Source: Candidatus Nitrosocosmicus arcticus
GTDB lineage: Archaea; Thermoproteota; Nitrososphaeria; Nitrososphaerales; Nitrososphaeraceae
Reading direction: 5' to 3'
NCBI RefSeq assembly: GCF_007826885.1
Contig: NZ_ML675580.1
Coordinates: forward strand, 62,001-126,000
Length of the DNA: 64,000 nucleotides
The stretch's first letter is position 1, and the number at the start of each line of letters is the position of its first letter. The notes under the pieces were generated by a model, which ran no database searches, was not told where the DNA came from, and saw only the letters and a program-made list of their open reading frames with translations. Made by a program: the position numbers and the translations under genes. Shown here piece by piece: positions 20,085 to 30,107 of this stretch.

Positions 20085-20703
20085 GAATGTAGATATATAT
20101 CTATTTATATAATTGCTTATAACTAATGAAACGATTTTTTTAAATTAATTGTAATAATACGGCTAGAAATTCAATTACCACATCCTTTGATGAAATCACG
20201 GTTATGCCGTAGTGAGTAAGCGTTGGGATAATTCCAGATGGCGTACCAATATTTAGCAAGAAGATATCATATTATCAATGTCCCTAAAGAAAGAGCATAT
20301 TGTGTAACCATACTGCTGACAAAAAACAGGGATTCTTATGCGTTAATGAATATATGCTAAAGGTAAAACTATACAGGCATGAGCGAAAATGAAAAGGAAT
20401 AGGCAGACAGTAGGCGATGAGGTCAATTTAGAAATCATGAATTAGATATTTTATAGCAAGGAGGTATTTACTTTTTTAGCAGACCCAAAGAGATCCCATT
20501 CATCAAAATAAACTCGGATGATATTTGATGGTTTTTATTATAGTTACTTCTCATCATAAACAAAGCAATAACTATAAATTCAAAAATTTACAAGAAAAGG
20601 TTTACAAAATGGAATTTTCGATAGTAGATGACTTGTCAACTCTGATTTAATTTTTTTCTTCGTAGTCACATTAATCTGGAACATTTTTACTACCTCACAA
20701 GTA
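20085..20703. other. Intergenic, about 620 bp
   Basis: No gene or RNA recognised. Confidence 0.5.
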
Positions 20704-20715
20704 AAATATTTATAC
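20704..20715 (+). promoter_or_regulatory. TATA box for small CxxC ORF
   Basis: AATATTTATAC is centred about 25 bases before the ATG at 20737, consistent with a leaderless transcript. Confidence 0.4.
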
Positions 20716-20736
20716 TAGATTAACGATATTGTTAAT

Positions 20737-20847
20737 ATGTGTATTAAATGTGAATTATTGGATATTATTCGCAAATCTACGAAATTACAAAATCAAGAAT
20801 CTTCCATATCGATAAAGTCACTATCCGATGGTCGAATATCAAACTGA
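20737..20847 (+). CDS. Possible 36-residue CxxC miniprotein
   Basis: MCIKCELLDIIRKSTKLQ continues to SLSDGRISN and a TGA. A single CIKC pair could bind a metal in a dimer. Support comes mainly from the promoter spacing; there is no recognised family. Confidence 0.35.
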   Translation: MCIKCELLDIIRKSTKLQNQESSISIKSLSDGRISN

Positions 20848-21401
20848 CCCCAGATTTATAAGAGTACAGCCTCATAAAGAGAAACCCGGATCATCAATTT
20901 GCCGTGACTTAATCATATTGTGATAGAAAACCACCGTTAGAACAAATAGAATTCGTTGATATGAGTAAGGGGCGTTAAAGTCTAGATTCATCTTTTAGAA
21001 GTAATTTGGAATCTTGTTTCTAAATCTATTAATATAAATACCACAATCCTGGGAATAAGTTTACTACATATAATCTGGTATATGGTTAAATACTTTTGAA
21101 TACTTATACATTCACTACGTCCACAACTGGTAGAAACTGATATCAATAACCCATTATCCAAAGTTGAAACTAAGAGCAACAAGGACTGTAAATTTTAGTA
21201 ACGCGGTGAAGAGATTGTTAGGATGTAATACTTAGTAGATTTTTAAAATCTTTAATTTACACGTTTCTATTAATTAACCGGTAGATGATCAAATCACGAC
21301 AGATTGTATGACTGATGAAATACGAGGATATTCGATACTGATATCTAGTCAATAACCTTAGAAATGTCTTAAGTATTTGAGTCATGTTTTTAAATATATA
21401 G
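20848..21401. other. Intergenic, about 550 bp
   Basis: No gene seen. A minus-strand 64-codon frame (20988-21182) looks like chance. Confidence 0.5.
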
Positions 21402-22553
21402 ATGTCGAATAACACTGGAAGAGGGGCAACACCGAGAGATATACCAGCACATGGGTTGCCGGCCGCAAATCCCCGAGGCTATTTAGAGCCTGTCGCTTTC
21501 TTTAACGACGCCATGCCAACAGGGGTAACAGTATCTCATAAAGGACGTATTTTTGTAAACTTTCCAAAATGGGGAGATGATGTCAAATGCACTGTTGCAG
21601 AAATTCGCGGTGGTGAAATCGTCGCTTATCCTGATGAGTCAATAAATCAAACTAATCAAGAAGATCTCGCTTCAACATTAGTGTCTGTTCAATCTGTAGT
21701 TGTTGATCCAGCAGATCGGTTATGGATTCTTGACACCGGAAGCCCGTTGTTTAAACCTACTGAATATGGAGGACCAAAATTGGTTTGTGTAGATCTAGAC
21801 ACAAATAAAGTGGTAAAAAAGATTCTCTTTCCCCAAGCAATAGCTTTACCAACTACTTATTTAAATGACGTCCGCTTTGACTTACGTAGAGGCACTCAAG
21901 GTATGGCCTTTATTACAGATTCGGCCCAGAACGGACCAAACGGAATCATTGTGGTCGACCTTTCATCCGGCGAGAGCTGGCGTCGACTCAATGATCATCT
22001 ATCAACTAAACCCGAGGATATTCGAACCTTTCTTCCCATTGTAGAAGGCAGGCCCTTTATAGATCATCAACAAGATGGAACATGGAAACAGAGTGCTAGT
22101 ATGGGTGCCGATGGCATCGCAATTAACTCGGACGGGTCTCGTCTTTATTACTGTCCACTTGGCAGTCGCAAGCTATTCAGTGTTGCCACCGATGCACTTG
22201 CTAACCGAGATACATCTGAACAAGAGGTCGCTACTACTATAAGTGATCATGGAGATAAAGGTGGGGCGGCTGACGGTCTTGAATCTGACTCGGGAGGGAA
22301 TATATATTCTACAAATTACGAACACAATGCCATTCTTCGCCTCAAACATTACGATGGGAAGTGGGAGACGGTAGTATATGATCCGAGGTTATTGTGGCCA
22401 GATACACTTTCCCTAGCCACCGATGGATATCTTTATGTAACTGCAAACCAGTTGCATCGTCAGGCGCGCTATAATAAAGGTAAAGATCTCCGAGTTAAGC
22501 CTTATACCTTATTCCGTATACGTGTAGACGCGCAACCTGTCTTGTTACGATAA
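21402..22553 (+). CDS. Yellow/major-royal-jelly-type six-bladed beta-propeller protein
   Basis: 383 residues from ATG 21402, no signal peptide. Family marks in order: VTVSHKGRIFVNFPKWGDD (about residue 45), VVDPADRLWILDTGSP (about 102), YLNDVRFDLR (about 149), GMAFITDSA, GADGIAINSDGSRLYYCPL (about 225) and WPDTLSLATDGYLYVTANQ (about 333). These are the repeating strands of the MRJP/yellow family, mostly known from insects and bacteria, related to lactonase propellers. The gene is less AT-rich than its neighbours and uses more C/G-ending codons, which suggests acquisition from bacteria. Substrate unknown. Confidence 0.88.
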   Translation: MSNNTGRGATPRDIPAHGLPAANPRGYLEPVAFFNDAMPTGVTVSHKGRIFVNFPKWGDDVKCTVAEIRGGEIVAYPDESINQTNQEDLASTLVSVQSVVVDPADRLWILDTGSPLFKPTEYGGPKLVCVDLDTNKVVKKILFPQAIALPTTYLNDVRFDLRRGTQGMAFITDSAQNGPNGIIVVDLSSGESWRRLNDHLSTKPEDIRTFLPIVEGRPFIDHQQDGTWKQSASMGADGIAINSDGSRLYYCPLGSRKLFSVATDALANRDTSEQEVATTISDHGDKGGAADGLESDSGGNIYSTNYEHNAILRLKHYDGKWETVVYDPRLLWPDTLSLATDGYLYVTANQLHRQARYNKGKDLRVKPYTLFRIRVDAQPVLLR

Positions 22554-22924
22554 CTTTTGGGATTCTGTAAATGAAAATATTTGTAATATTAACCAATTCA
22601 ATCTTTTGTGTACAATAGATTGATAACTCTAGTTTAAATCAGCTTTGGTGATTATAATTACTATTTAAAGTAACATTTTGGATTCTTTTCGATATTTGGG
22701 ATAAACAACAAAGTAATACATTTAGTAATTCCTTTTTATAGTATAATTTTCTCACTAGTTTTTCCTTTAATATGCTTTAAAGATTAATTTTGAGATAGAG
22801 CAGAAGATTTCATCAACTCGAAGGATCAGACCTGCAAGTTTTGTTAATGAAAGTTCCCCTATGATGATATTAAGATCTCTCCGCCATCAATGCACTTTAA
22901 GTTGTTTGTTGTACTGTAACTTAT
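22554..22924. other. Intergenic, about 370 bp
   Basis: No feature recognised. Confidence 0.5.
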
Positions 22925-23401
22925 GTGAATGAAGGAAAGCAACAACACAAGAATCCAATCCCTACTGTAGATACCATAATTGAGAAGGATTCTCAAGTCC
23001 TGTTAATTGAACGAAAAAAGGATCCATTTAAGGAAGAGTTGGTATTTCCAGGTGGTTTCATAAATGAAGGCGAGAGGGTCGAAGATGCGGCAGTACGTGA
23101 AGTAAAAGAAGAGACATCTTTAGATATAGAACTTGACCATATTTTAGGAGTATATTCCGATCCTACTAGAGACCCAAGAGGCCACATGATGTCTACAGTA
23201 TTTATTGGAAAAATATCGGATAAGAGCGATAAAAAAGAGCCTATGGCAGGAGATGACGCAGCTGCAATAAAATGGGTAGATCTTGAAACTGTAGAAGATG
23301 AAAGTTTTGGGTTTGACCATAAGAAAATTTTAATGGATTACAAGGAATGGAAACAATCTAAACAAACCTCTTGGTCATCAAAAAACGAGAAGAAAGAATA
23401 A
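22925..23401 (+). CDS. Nudix hydrolase
   Basis: 158 residues from a GTG (22925). The Nudix box is complete: GGFINEGERVEDAA then VREVKEETSL (G-x5-E-x7-REVxEE-x-x-hydrophobic), at about residues 39-62. The preceding VDTIIEKDSQVLLIERKKDP and following GVYSDPTRDPRGH are typical of ADP-ribose pyrophosphatase-like members, which cleave nucleoside diphosphates linked to another group. The tail is lysine-rich. The exact substrate is not predictable. Confidence 0.9.
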   Translation: MNEGKQQHKNPIPTVDTIIEKDSQVLLIERKKDPFKEELVFPGGFINEGERVEDAAVREVKEETSLDIELDHILGVYSDPTRDPRGHMMSTVFIGKISDKSDKKEPMAGDDAAAIKWVDLETVEDESFGFDHKKILMDYKEWKQSKQTSWSSKNEKKE

Positions 23402-23710
23402 TCTTATAGAGGAATCTAACAAGTTAATAGCCAAAAATTTCTTTAAACATAATTCTACAAGCAAGTTAAGATCTTGTTGAAAAAACTGAAATGTCATCGA
23501 TTCTGCAAATCACTTGTTGTTGATTCTCATTAACCACTAATTTTCAAACAGGAGTATCTATAAAAGAGAAGGTATGACTGACTATTTGAATATTTTTTTA
23601 GACATAGATAAAACTTGGGTGTAATATTTGTGTGTCCCAAGGACCAATTAATAGAAACAAGAGTGAAAACAGATTAGATTAGAGACAAAATTAAAGCTGG
23701 TTTCAAACCA
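23402..23710. other. Intergenic, about 310 bp
   Basis: No feature recognised before a very small charged open frame. Confidence 0.4.
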
Positions 23711-23797
23711 ATGACAAAAAAGATAAGAGATCCGGACAAGGACTTGCGTGCAGAAAACAATAAGGAAAAGTTTAAGAAAGATTCAAAAGATGATTGA
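23711..23797 (+). CDS. Possible 28-residue charged peptide
   Basis: MTKKIRDPDKDLRAENNK continues with KFKKDSKDD. Almost entirely charged; no domain and no clear promoter. It may be chance. Confidence 0.2.
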   Translation: MTKKIRDPDKDLRAENNKEKFKKDSKDD

Positions 23798-24013
23798 AGC
23801 GATATATTTTCATTATTTCTTTTTTTGAAATCAATCTTGAGTTATTGATTATTAAAATTATCTTATTACAAATTAAGTTCTCTTGCGAGTCTATTTTTGG
23901 CAAAGTTTTTCTAAAGAAAACATTTGAAGTTTTTGTATTATAGCATATTTAGAGAAGAGTCTTATAAAATGATATAAACATGTTCAGACATTGTATAAAA
24001 TAACCTGTGATAC

Positions 24014-24841
24014 TTGTTGATTCAGCCTCTAAATTCCAAGTCGATTAGCAAATTATCTGCGAAATCAATGATTTTTCTTTTCATCTCAGTTGAAGCAATT
24101 TCGATTGTTTTGTATTTGTCTGGCATTTACCCTCAGTTTAATGTTCCAAATATATTGTCATCAGCTATAATTACCACCTTAATCACAATATTCTTCCTCA
24201 AAAATACTGATACTTTAGAAAATATCGATAAAAGCTCATTATTTTTCCTTTTAGCTTTTGTTTGCTGGTTCATTGCAGAAATCTTATACGGATATCTTGG
24301 CTTTTTCCAGATAGATGCATACCCATCCGTAGCGGATGTTTTTTACTTGGTTGGGTACCTATTCCTTCTTTTATTTTTGGGCTTTATGAACAGATTATAC
24401 AAGATAGAACATGGATATATCATCAGTGCCTTAGTTACCTTTTCACTCTTCGTATTTTACGTTCTTTATGTCTCCATATATATTTTTGAAGTTTACACAT
24501 TTAGCGGCAGTGTGATTAATTTGACTTTATTATTTGTATATCCAGTTGTTGATTTGTTTATAGTAGTAGGAGCTGTAATGTACTATTTTAGAGGAAAATC
24601 CATATCCATCAACAAGGGACATAATTTTTGGATTTTTATATCAACAGCTGGTTTTTTCTCTTTTATAGCAGATTTAATATTTGTATACAACGATCTTTTC
24701 AATTTTGTAGAGAATGCGGACTTGTTCGATTTATTTTATAATATAAGTTATGTGCTTTTTGGAGTCGCATTTATAGTCAAGATAAAATACACAATAGAAG
24801 ATAACAGGAATAATCTATATGCTAAAAAAAATAAATTCTAA
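24014..24841 (+). CDS. Multi-spanning membrane protein related to 30507-31805
   Basis: About 275 residues from a TTG at 24014 (an ATG at 24068 would give a shorter protein). About eight hydrophobic helices. The segment CWFIAEILYGYLGFFQIDAY followed by PSVADVFYLVGY is matched in the frameshifted gene at 30.5-31.8 kb (CWLIGELIYVYY, then DPYPSVADLFYL). There the same membrane module is joined to a cytoplasmic sensor-type domain; here it stands alone and ends in a short basic tail. It may be a sensory or signal-transfer membrane module. Confidence 0.65.
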   Translation: MLIQPLNSKSISKLSAKSMIFLFISVEAISIVLYLSGIYPQFNVPNILSSAIITTLITIFFLKNTDTLENIDKSSLFFLLAFVCWFIAEILYGYLGFFQIDAYPSVADVFYLVGYLFLLLFLGFMNRLYKIEHGYIISALVTFSLFVFYVLYVSIYIFEVYTFSGSVINLTLLFVYPVVDLFIVVGAVMYYFRGKSISINKGHNFWIFISTAGFFSFIADLIFVYNDLFNFVENADLFDLFYNISYVLFGVAFIVKIKYTIEDNRNNLYAKKNKF

Positions 24842-25649
24842 AAATGAATTGGGCTTAGAATGTTGAGATTCAATAGATTTAGAATTCATTATTTCGAGTT
24901 CTAAAATGATTTTTGCTTTAATATCAAAAGATATTAAATCGGAATACAATGACCCTCGTTGATTTGAATTACCTTAAAGATCTAGATCCCATCTCCCTTA
25001 TTATTTATTAGCAGCAACTAATTATGAAATACAGAATCGTTTTTATTCAACAGGTTTAGTTTGATAGGTAAGACATTTCACCAAATTTTATTTTACCTAC
25101 ACCTATCTTTGCTGAAGAAAAGATTGAAATATTTTTTATTAATAAACGACGTTATTGAATCATATCATAATCATAATGATAAATGATTACTATTTTCATT
25201 TTTGAAGAATGAATAAGGTTAGTGGAACGTTCGTTTCTTGTGAATTATAAACATTAGTATCAATAAAGATTCTTCATAATCCAATTCAGAAAAATTTGAT
25301 TGATTCATGCTTGCCAAATCATGATTTGAACCCAAAAATATGATAACCGTTTATGAGCACACCTGTTAGCGCCTTAGTCAACAGTGAGGTTAAGTATGTA
25401 AATAAAATCTGTTTCCAGGGTTAGCTACAGACTTGACAAAATTCAGTCATATCTAATCTAGGCGAGTATATGTAGCAATCTTAAATCTACTTTATAAAAA
25501 ACCCATTAATTCAACTATTGTTGCGCGAGTGTAGATTACGTCCTAAAAGAAATGTTCTCTATTTTTCCGTTCAATAGAATAATAATCAAGTTTGCTTACC
25601 AGTAGTAATAATCTTGCAACCTGTTTGTTAATCAATATTAATAATTCTG
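24842..25649. other. Intergenic, about 810 bp
   Basis: Convergent spacer between the membrane protein and the polymerase gene. No feature recognised. Confidence 0.5.
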
Positions 25650-28034
25650 TTAATCAAATTGAGGAATTTGAGTATAGAAAACTTTAGTTACGGAGTCATA
25701 AGTTTCTTTCAATAATTCTAAATATCTTTTCGTATCGTATCGAATATTGTGTTCATCAACTAGCTCAATTGGTATTGCCCTTTCCAAGAAATTCTCATTA
25801 TAAAAATTTGTAATTATGTATTTAATTTCTTCGCCCGCATTCAAGGATTTCCCATTGCTAGTTAGTCGTTTTAAAACGCAGTTTTCAATTGTCTTTCTAT
25901 CCGCATATTCACTACTTTCTTTTGATATCCTTTTGGTAAATATCAGATCGGTGTATGAAATTTTTTTAGAGCATATTAAATTTATATATTTTTTATATAC
26001 ACCCTCTAAAATTGGTAAGCTTTTCGTGATTTCATGAATGTTGTTATAGGCAGACATTATCTTCATTAACTCCTCTTGAAAATTGACAAAGAGTTGAGGA
26101 GTATCATGTCTTCTTGTTTCAATTCCCCTCATCTTTATGGCCCCATCTTCAAAAACGCCAAAGTATCTATTTAGCGCTGGTAAGCCAGGATTGATCTTAG
26201 ATGAATCGAAAACGATCCATTTGTATACTCCTTCAAAAGATATGGAAAAACCTGTTTGTTTCTCTATGTCTTTTTTTAAATTAACATATCGATGTGCAGT
26301 ACCGGCTGCAAATAATGAATGTTCTGCATTATCGACTTCGCTTATCCAGATAGAGTCCACAATACCATGAATTACATCAAATCCGTGTTTCTCTGCTATT
26401 TTAGACGTTTTCACTAGTATATCTCTAGCAAATGCGCATACAGTGATGTGGGCATCTATCCTACCAAACTTTGAGTTGCTAAATCCCAGATATCCAAAGG
26501 AAGTAACTAGGATCCATTTTAATGCAGTTTGTCTGTTGTCGTAACAATTTTTTAAATACTCATCATTCTTAGATATACACAGGTTTTTTCTTTTTTTGTA
26601 TTCTAACCGCCTATCTAGAACCGTTTTAAGAGACAAAGGCACTATTCCTATCATTTTTTTGCACAAGTGATAAAGATGTTCAAGTTCTGGAACTTTGTTA
26701 TCCGTTTCTGATTTACAGCATTCACAATTAATTGTGTCCGAAGAAACATTTTTCTTTAGCATGATATTTGGATAAAGAGATACAAAATCAAACTCTGCTA
26801 CTTTGTCATATGCTCCAGGTTTTGACTCAAAAACAAATCCCCCTCTATCTGCCTTTAATAAATCAGAAAATGACTTGAAGATTTCCGACGTTATGGGTTT
26901 CCAAGGTATCAATACATCCTTTTTATAAGCATTATAAAAATACAAACTACTTAGACATTTCCCTATAGTAGATCTTGATGCTAGTTGCAATGGAATTCTG
27001 CAAACTCTGGATAATTCTGCTAATCCATCCAATCCATTGTCCTTGTAAATAAATGAATTGTTAATGTCTATGTGAATTCGGCCGTATAAAAAAAACGGCC
27101 GTGGTTTGAAATACACTTTTCCGTAAGAGATGTATGATGTTGAGGACGAATCATTAGATCTAATACTTTTATGTGGAAACAACTTGTTTTTCTTTATTAA
27201 ATATTCTAGATTCGATTCGCGATTCAAATTTACCAATAATTGATTTTCAACCTTGTTGGCCTTGGCTCTGTGAAGTAAATATGGAAACAAAATTTGGTCT
27301 CCACCTTTGGTTAAAATAATATCAGGATCTATTCTGTTAATTTCATAAGAGAATTCTAATATTGTTTCACGTTCATCTTCTTCAGATATCGAAAATTCTT
27401 CCTTGATTAGGTTATCTTTTTCAAAAGAGATAATCTTTATCTTTAGAATCCTATCCCTGAAATCATTTCCTATTGATTTTCTCTCCGAAATTAATTCAAA
27501 TGATAGAAATTTAAAATTTGGAATAATGTAATCAAATGAGTCAATATCGTCGTTCTTATCGTTAACTACTTGATATATTTTAGTTCGCGCTGAATCCGCG
27601 GATCTTACTTCTTCTATGTCGTATAATCCAAGTGGATAGAGATCCTTCTCGTATAAGAAAGACTGTTCAGGTGATATATCTACATTGTATAGTCGATAGT
27701 GTCCAAATCTAGTAGAGAGTTTTTCAATTCGTCTTGCTAAATTTAATATCTGCAGTGAATCAGACAAAGTTAATCTCAGAGATTCATTCCTTTTACGATG
27801 ATCAAAAGTAACGGAAGAAGGATACTCAAACTTGTATTCAAATCGGTATTCCTTAATTGAGGAAGAAATTTTACTATCCCCTACCAAGTCTATTAATTCG
27901 GATTTTAGGTCTGACGCTACATATATTGAAGGAGACCATGAATACTCTAGTCTTTTTACACTACCATTTCTTTCTTTTATCCATAAAATTATTCTATCTT
28001 TTATATGATAGATATCAAATAGCCAACCATTCAT
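25650..28034 (-). CDS. Divergent family B DNA polymerase
   Basis: 794 residues from ATG 28034 (a TTG four codons earlier is open). Polymerase motif A is intact (EFDFVSLYPNIML, Asp416). Motif B is recognisable (LKWILVTSFGYLGF, about 504-517). Motif C reads HGIVDSIWIS: the second catalytic Asp (560) is kept, but Ile replaces the first Asp of the usual YGDTDS. The exonuclease region is also altered: ExoI is FLSFELISE instead of a DxE motif, and ExoII reads DPDIILTKGGDQILFPYLL. It is therefore not the main replicase. It resembles archaeal PolB2-type paralogues with degraded motifs. It may be a translesion or accessory polymerase. It shares a promoter element with the RadA-like gene at 34.3 kb. 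Confidence 0.88.
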   Translation of the reverse strand: MNGWLFDIYHIKDRIILWIKERNGSVKRLEYSWSPSIYVASDLKSELIDLVGDSKISSSIKEYRFEYKFEYPSSVTFDHRKRNESLRLTLSDSLQILNLARRIEKLSTRFGHYRLYNVDISPEQSFLYEKDLYPLGLYDIEEVRSADSARTKIYQVVNDKNDDIDSFDYIIPNFKFLSFELISERKSIGNDFRDRILKIKIISFEKDNLIKEEFSISEEDERETILEFSYEINRIDPDIILTKGGDQILFPYLLHRAKANKVENQLLVNLNRESNLEYLIKKNKLFPHKSIRSNDSSSTSYISYGKVYFKPRPFFLYGRIHIDINNSFIYKDNGLDGLAELSRVCRIPLQLASRSTIGKCLSSLYFYNAYKKDVLIPWKPITSEIFKSFSDLLKADRGGFVFESKPGAYDKVAEFDFVSLYPNIMLKKNVSSDTINCECCKSETDNKVPELEHLYHLCKKMIGIVPLSLKTVLDRRLEYKKRKNLCISKNDEYLKNCYDNRQTALKWILVTSFGYLGFSNSKFGRIDAHITVCAFARDILVKTSKIAEKHGFDVIHGIVDSIWISEVDNAEHSLFAAGTAHRYVNLKKDIEKQTGFSISFEGVYKWIVFDSSKINPGLPALNRYFGVFEDGAIKMRGIETRRHDTPQLFVNFQEELMKIMSAYNNIHEITKSLPILEGVYKKYINLICSKKISYTDLIFTKRISKESSEYADRKTIENCVLKRLTSNGKSLNAGEEIKYIITNFYNENFLERAIPIELVDEHNIRYDTKRYLELLKETYDSVTKVFYTQIPQFD

Positions 28035-28047
28035 GGTTATCAGCAAG

Positions 28048-28230
28048 TCAACCGTAAACTAATGAGGCTAATAGAAAATCTTGAATATATTTAATCAGAT
28101 TAGTTTGTTTTTGGTGATGTAGGTACTGACCCATGCTTAATAAAATAATTTTACCCAAAAGAGAATAGAATTCTATTTTGTTATTCGAATTAATATACAA
28201 AAGAGAAAGTATATTCGAGATTATTGTCAT
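28048..28230 (-). CDS. Possible 60-residue leader protein of the PolB operon
   Basis: An open frame from ATG 28230 to a TGA 14 bases before the polymerase ATG. MTIISNILSLLYINSNN is hydrophobic, the middle is mixed, and the end is DFLLASLVYG. No family recognised. Support is positional: the ATG lies at the distance expected for a leaderless start from the TATA box of the shared promoter, and the same arrangement exists at 35254. It may be a regulator, a partner peptide, or simply leader sequence. Confidence 0.4.
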   Translation of the reverse strand: MTIISNILSLLYINSNNKIEFYSLLGKIILLSMGQYLHHQKQTNLIKYIQDFLLASLVYG

Positions 28231-28276
28231 ATTGATAAATGTTAGAACATGTTTATATTTATTACGCTGCGTATTA
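28226..28276 (-). promoter_or_regulatory. Shared palindrome-TATA promoter element, PolB copy
   Basis: Read on the minus strand: TACGCAGCGTA (28263-28273, a perfect 11-base palindrome around the central A), four bases, ATATAAAC (28251-28258), then 20 bases to ATGAC at 28230. It matches 35250-35300 at 43 of 51 positions, and all spacings are identical. The palindrome directly before BRE/TATA is a plausible operator for a repressor or activator. Confidence 0.8.
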
Positions 28277-28853
28277 TATAATTACACTATAAGTGATTCG
28301 AAAGAGCCTAACAGATGGACCAAAAACTAAGATAAATAGCATACATTTTCACTATTTGATGACAAGTATCATCGATTGCTGGTAAGAAAATATTTGGTGT
28401 AATGTATGGAATTGGTCGGACCTCATTGCCGGATTCATAAATAATATTGACACTACATCCAGTAGAACAATTAGGGCAAAAATTATTATCCTATCCAAGT
28501 GGCTATATCGATCCTAATCAAAATTTTTAAACTAAATCGGTCAGGATTCTTGATTTCTATTCAGGCGCTTTTATTCTAATTATTTTCATGTTTTGAAAGG
28601 TCTGTGGATGGAATGGAAGTTATTTTCTTAAGGAAAACTTAAGGAAAATGAATATGTGAAATGTTCATGACGTAAAAAAATTTAAAAAAGATTAATAGAT
28701 CTCGATACAACTAAAATAAATAAATTTATTAATTTTATTTTTATCTAGACAAGAGTAAAATTAAAAATTTATACTTTTTAATGTAGAGAATTTATAGAAC
28801 CTTGGAGTAAACGAAAAAAGACAAATATTCAATAAAAAAAAATATAGATGTAT
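28277..28853. other. Intergenic, about 580 bp
   Basis: No gene recognised upstream of the PolB promoter element. Confidence 0.5.
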
Positions 28854-29207
28854 TTATTTTCCAAAATACGCCTTGACATTTGGTCTGTACAGATAATAAA
28901 TGACAATACCATCGATTATTACATGGAATATTGCTCCTGTATTTCCCACAACAATCGATCCAATACCCACGATAATTCCTATTGCAGATACTATTAATGT
29001 TATAGTCCAAGCCCAGTTTAGCCCTTTCCACAGTCCATAAGCTACTACAAAATAAGCCAATCCAATTATAATGAGAATACCCCCTAAGATTATACCAAGT
29101 AATGGTATTATCGCCAATACCGCAAATCCACTTAATAATGATCCAATACCTCCAATAACAGCAAGTATAGCAATTATTGTAACACCCAACGGTCTATTTT
29201 TTTGCAT
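28854..29207 (-). CDS. Small four-helix membrane protein
   Basis: 117 residues from ATG 29207. It opens RPLGVTIIAILAVIGGIGSL and ends YYLYRPNVKAYFGK, with about four hydrophobic helices between. This layout is common among small archaeal and bacterial membrane proteins of unknown function (DUF2127/DUF4064-like appearance). It is not in an operon with a recognised gene. Confidence 0.65.
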   Translation of the reverse strand: MQKNRPLGVTIIAILAVIGGIGSLLSGFAVLAIIPLLGIILGGILIIIGLAYFVVAYGLWKGLNWAWTITLIVSAIGIIVGIGSIVVGNTGAIFHVIIDGIVIYYLYRPNVKAYFGK

Positions 29208-29813
29208 TTATTATGTTTAACGACAATAACCTATTAAACTTAGATCAAAATAATGTAGTTTCTTTTAATACTAGTATTTTATATAATGAATGATACACTC
29301 CATTTGTGAATTTGTAGATAACATCCTCCAATGAATTTTCTCATACTTATCTCCATTTAAGGGATATTATATAATTGATTGACTTGACAGGGGTTCATTA
29401 ACGTAGATTCCCATGAAATGGGGTTCATTAACGTAGATTCCCATGAAATAGACTAGCATGAAATATAAATACTATATCATCCTCCTATGCGATTTGAGTG
29501 AGGCAAGTAAATGGTTCAACCGTATCACTATTTTCCCTTCCTATTATGATCTTAATCAAATAAAAGGTAATTGTTTCAATTTCTGGACTAAAAAAGCTGA
29601 GAAACCAGTTGAGTGGATTAATTAGGGTCCATTTAAGAAACTTCTACAGCATTCCTTGCAAGGATACGTCCGAATATATTTTTCGCCAAATTGCGTATTT
29701 TTGCCTATCATTGTAAATACAATCTTTTTGGGTCTTGTCTTCTGAAATAGCATTAGATTTTACGTAATGGTATATAGAAGATAAATAGTAGCCTGTTTCT
29801 CCATCTGTTACAT
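29208..29813. other. Intergenic, about 600 bp, with a tandem repeat
   Basis: Contains the two 30-bp tandem copies listed at 29390-29449 and no gene. Confidence 0.5.
29390..29449. repeat. Two tandem 30-bp repeats
   Basis: GGGGTTCATTAACGTAGATT plus CCCATGAAAT occurs twice in direct contact, identical. Noncoding. Possibly slippage or a regulator binding site. Confidence 0.9.
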
Positions 29814-30107
29814 ATGTCACATTATGTATTACTTATTAATTGGACTGAGCAAGGGATTAACAAGATCAAAGAATCGTCAGATCGTTACAACTCTTTTAAA
29901 TCATCATTAGAAAATGCAGGTGGAAAACTGGTTGGAGGTTACTATACTCTCGGAGATTACGATGTAGTATTAATTGTGGAAGCTCCAACTGATGAGGTAA
30001 TAATGTCTCTAATGCTCAAAGTTGGTTCTTATGGAAATGTGAGAACTAGAACCTTGAAAGCATTTACAGCCGAGGAAGGGATGAAGATTATAAAGGATCT
30101 GCCATAA
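29814..30107 (+). CDS. GYD-domain protein
   Basis: 97 residues from ATG 29814. The ferredoxin-like alpha/beta sandwich of the GYD family is evident: YVLLINWTEQGINKIKESSD, then GGKLVGGYYTLGDYDVVLIV (with the GxYDxV signature), EAPTDEVIMSLMLKVG and VRTRTLKAFT. The protein is complete for the family (about 95 residues). Function is unknown; the fold is used for small-molecule binding or oligomer formation. Single gene. Confidence 0.88.
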   Translation: MSHYVLLINWTEQGINKIKESSDRYNSFKSSLENAGGKLVGGYYTLGDYDVVLIVEAPTDEVIMSLMLKVGSYGNVRTRTLKAFTAEEGMKIIKDLP

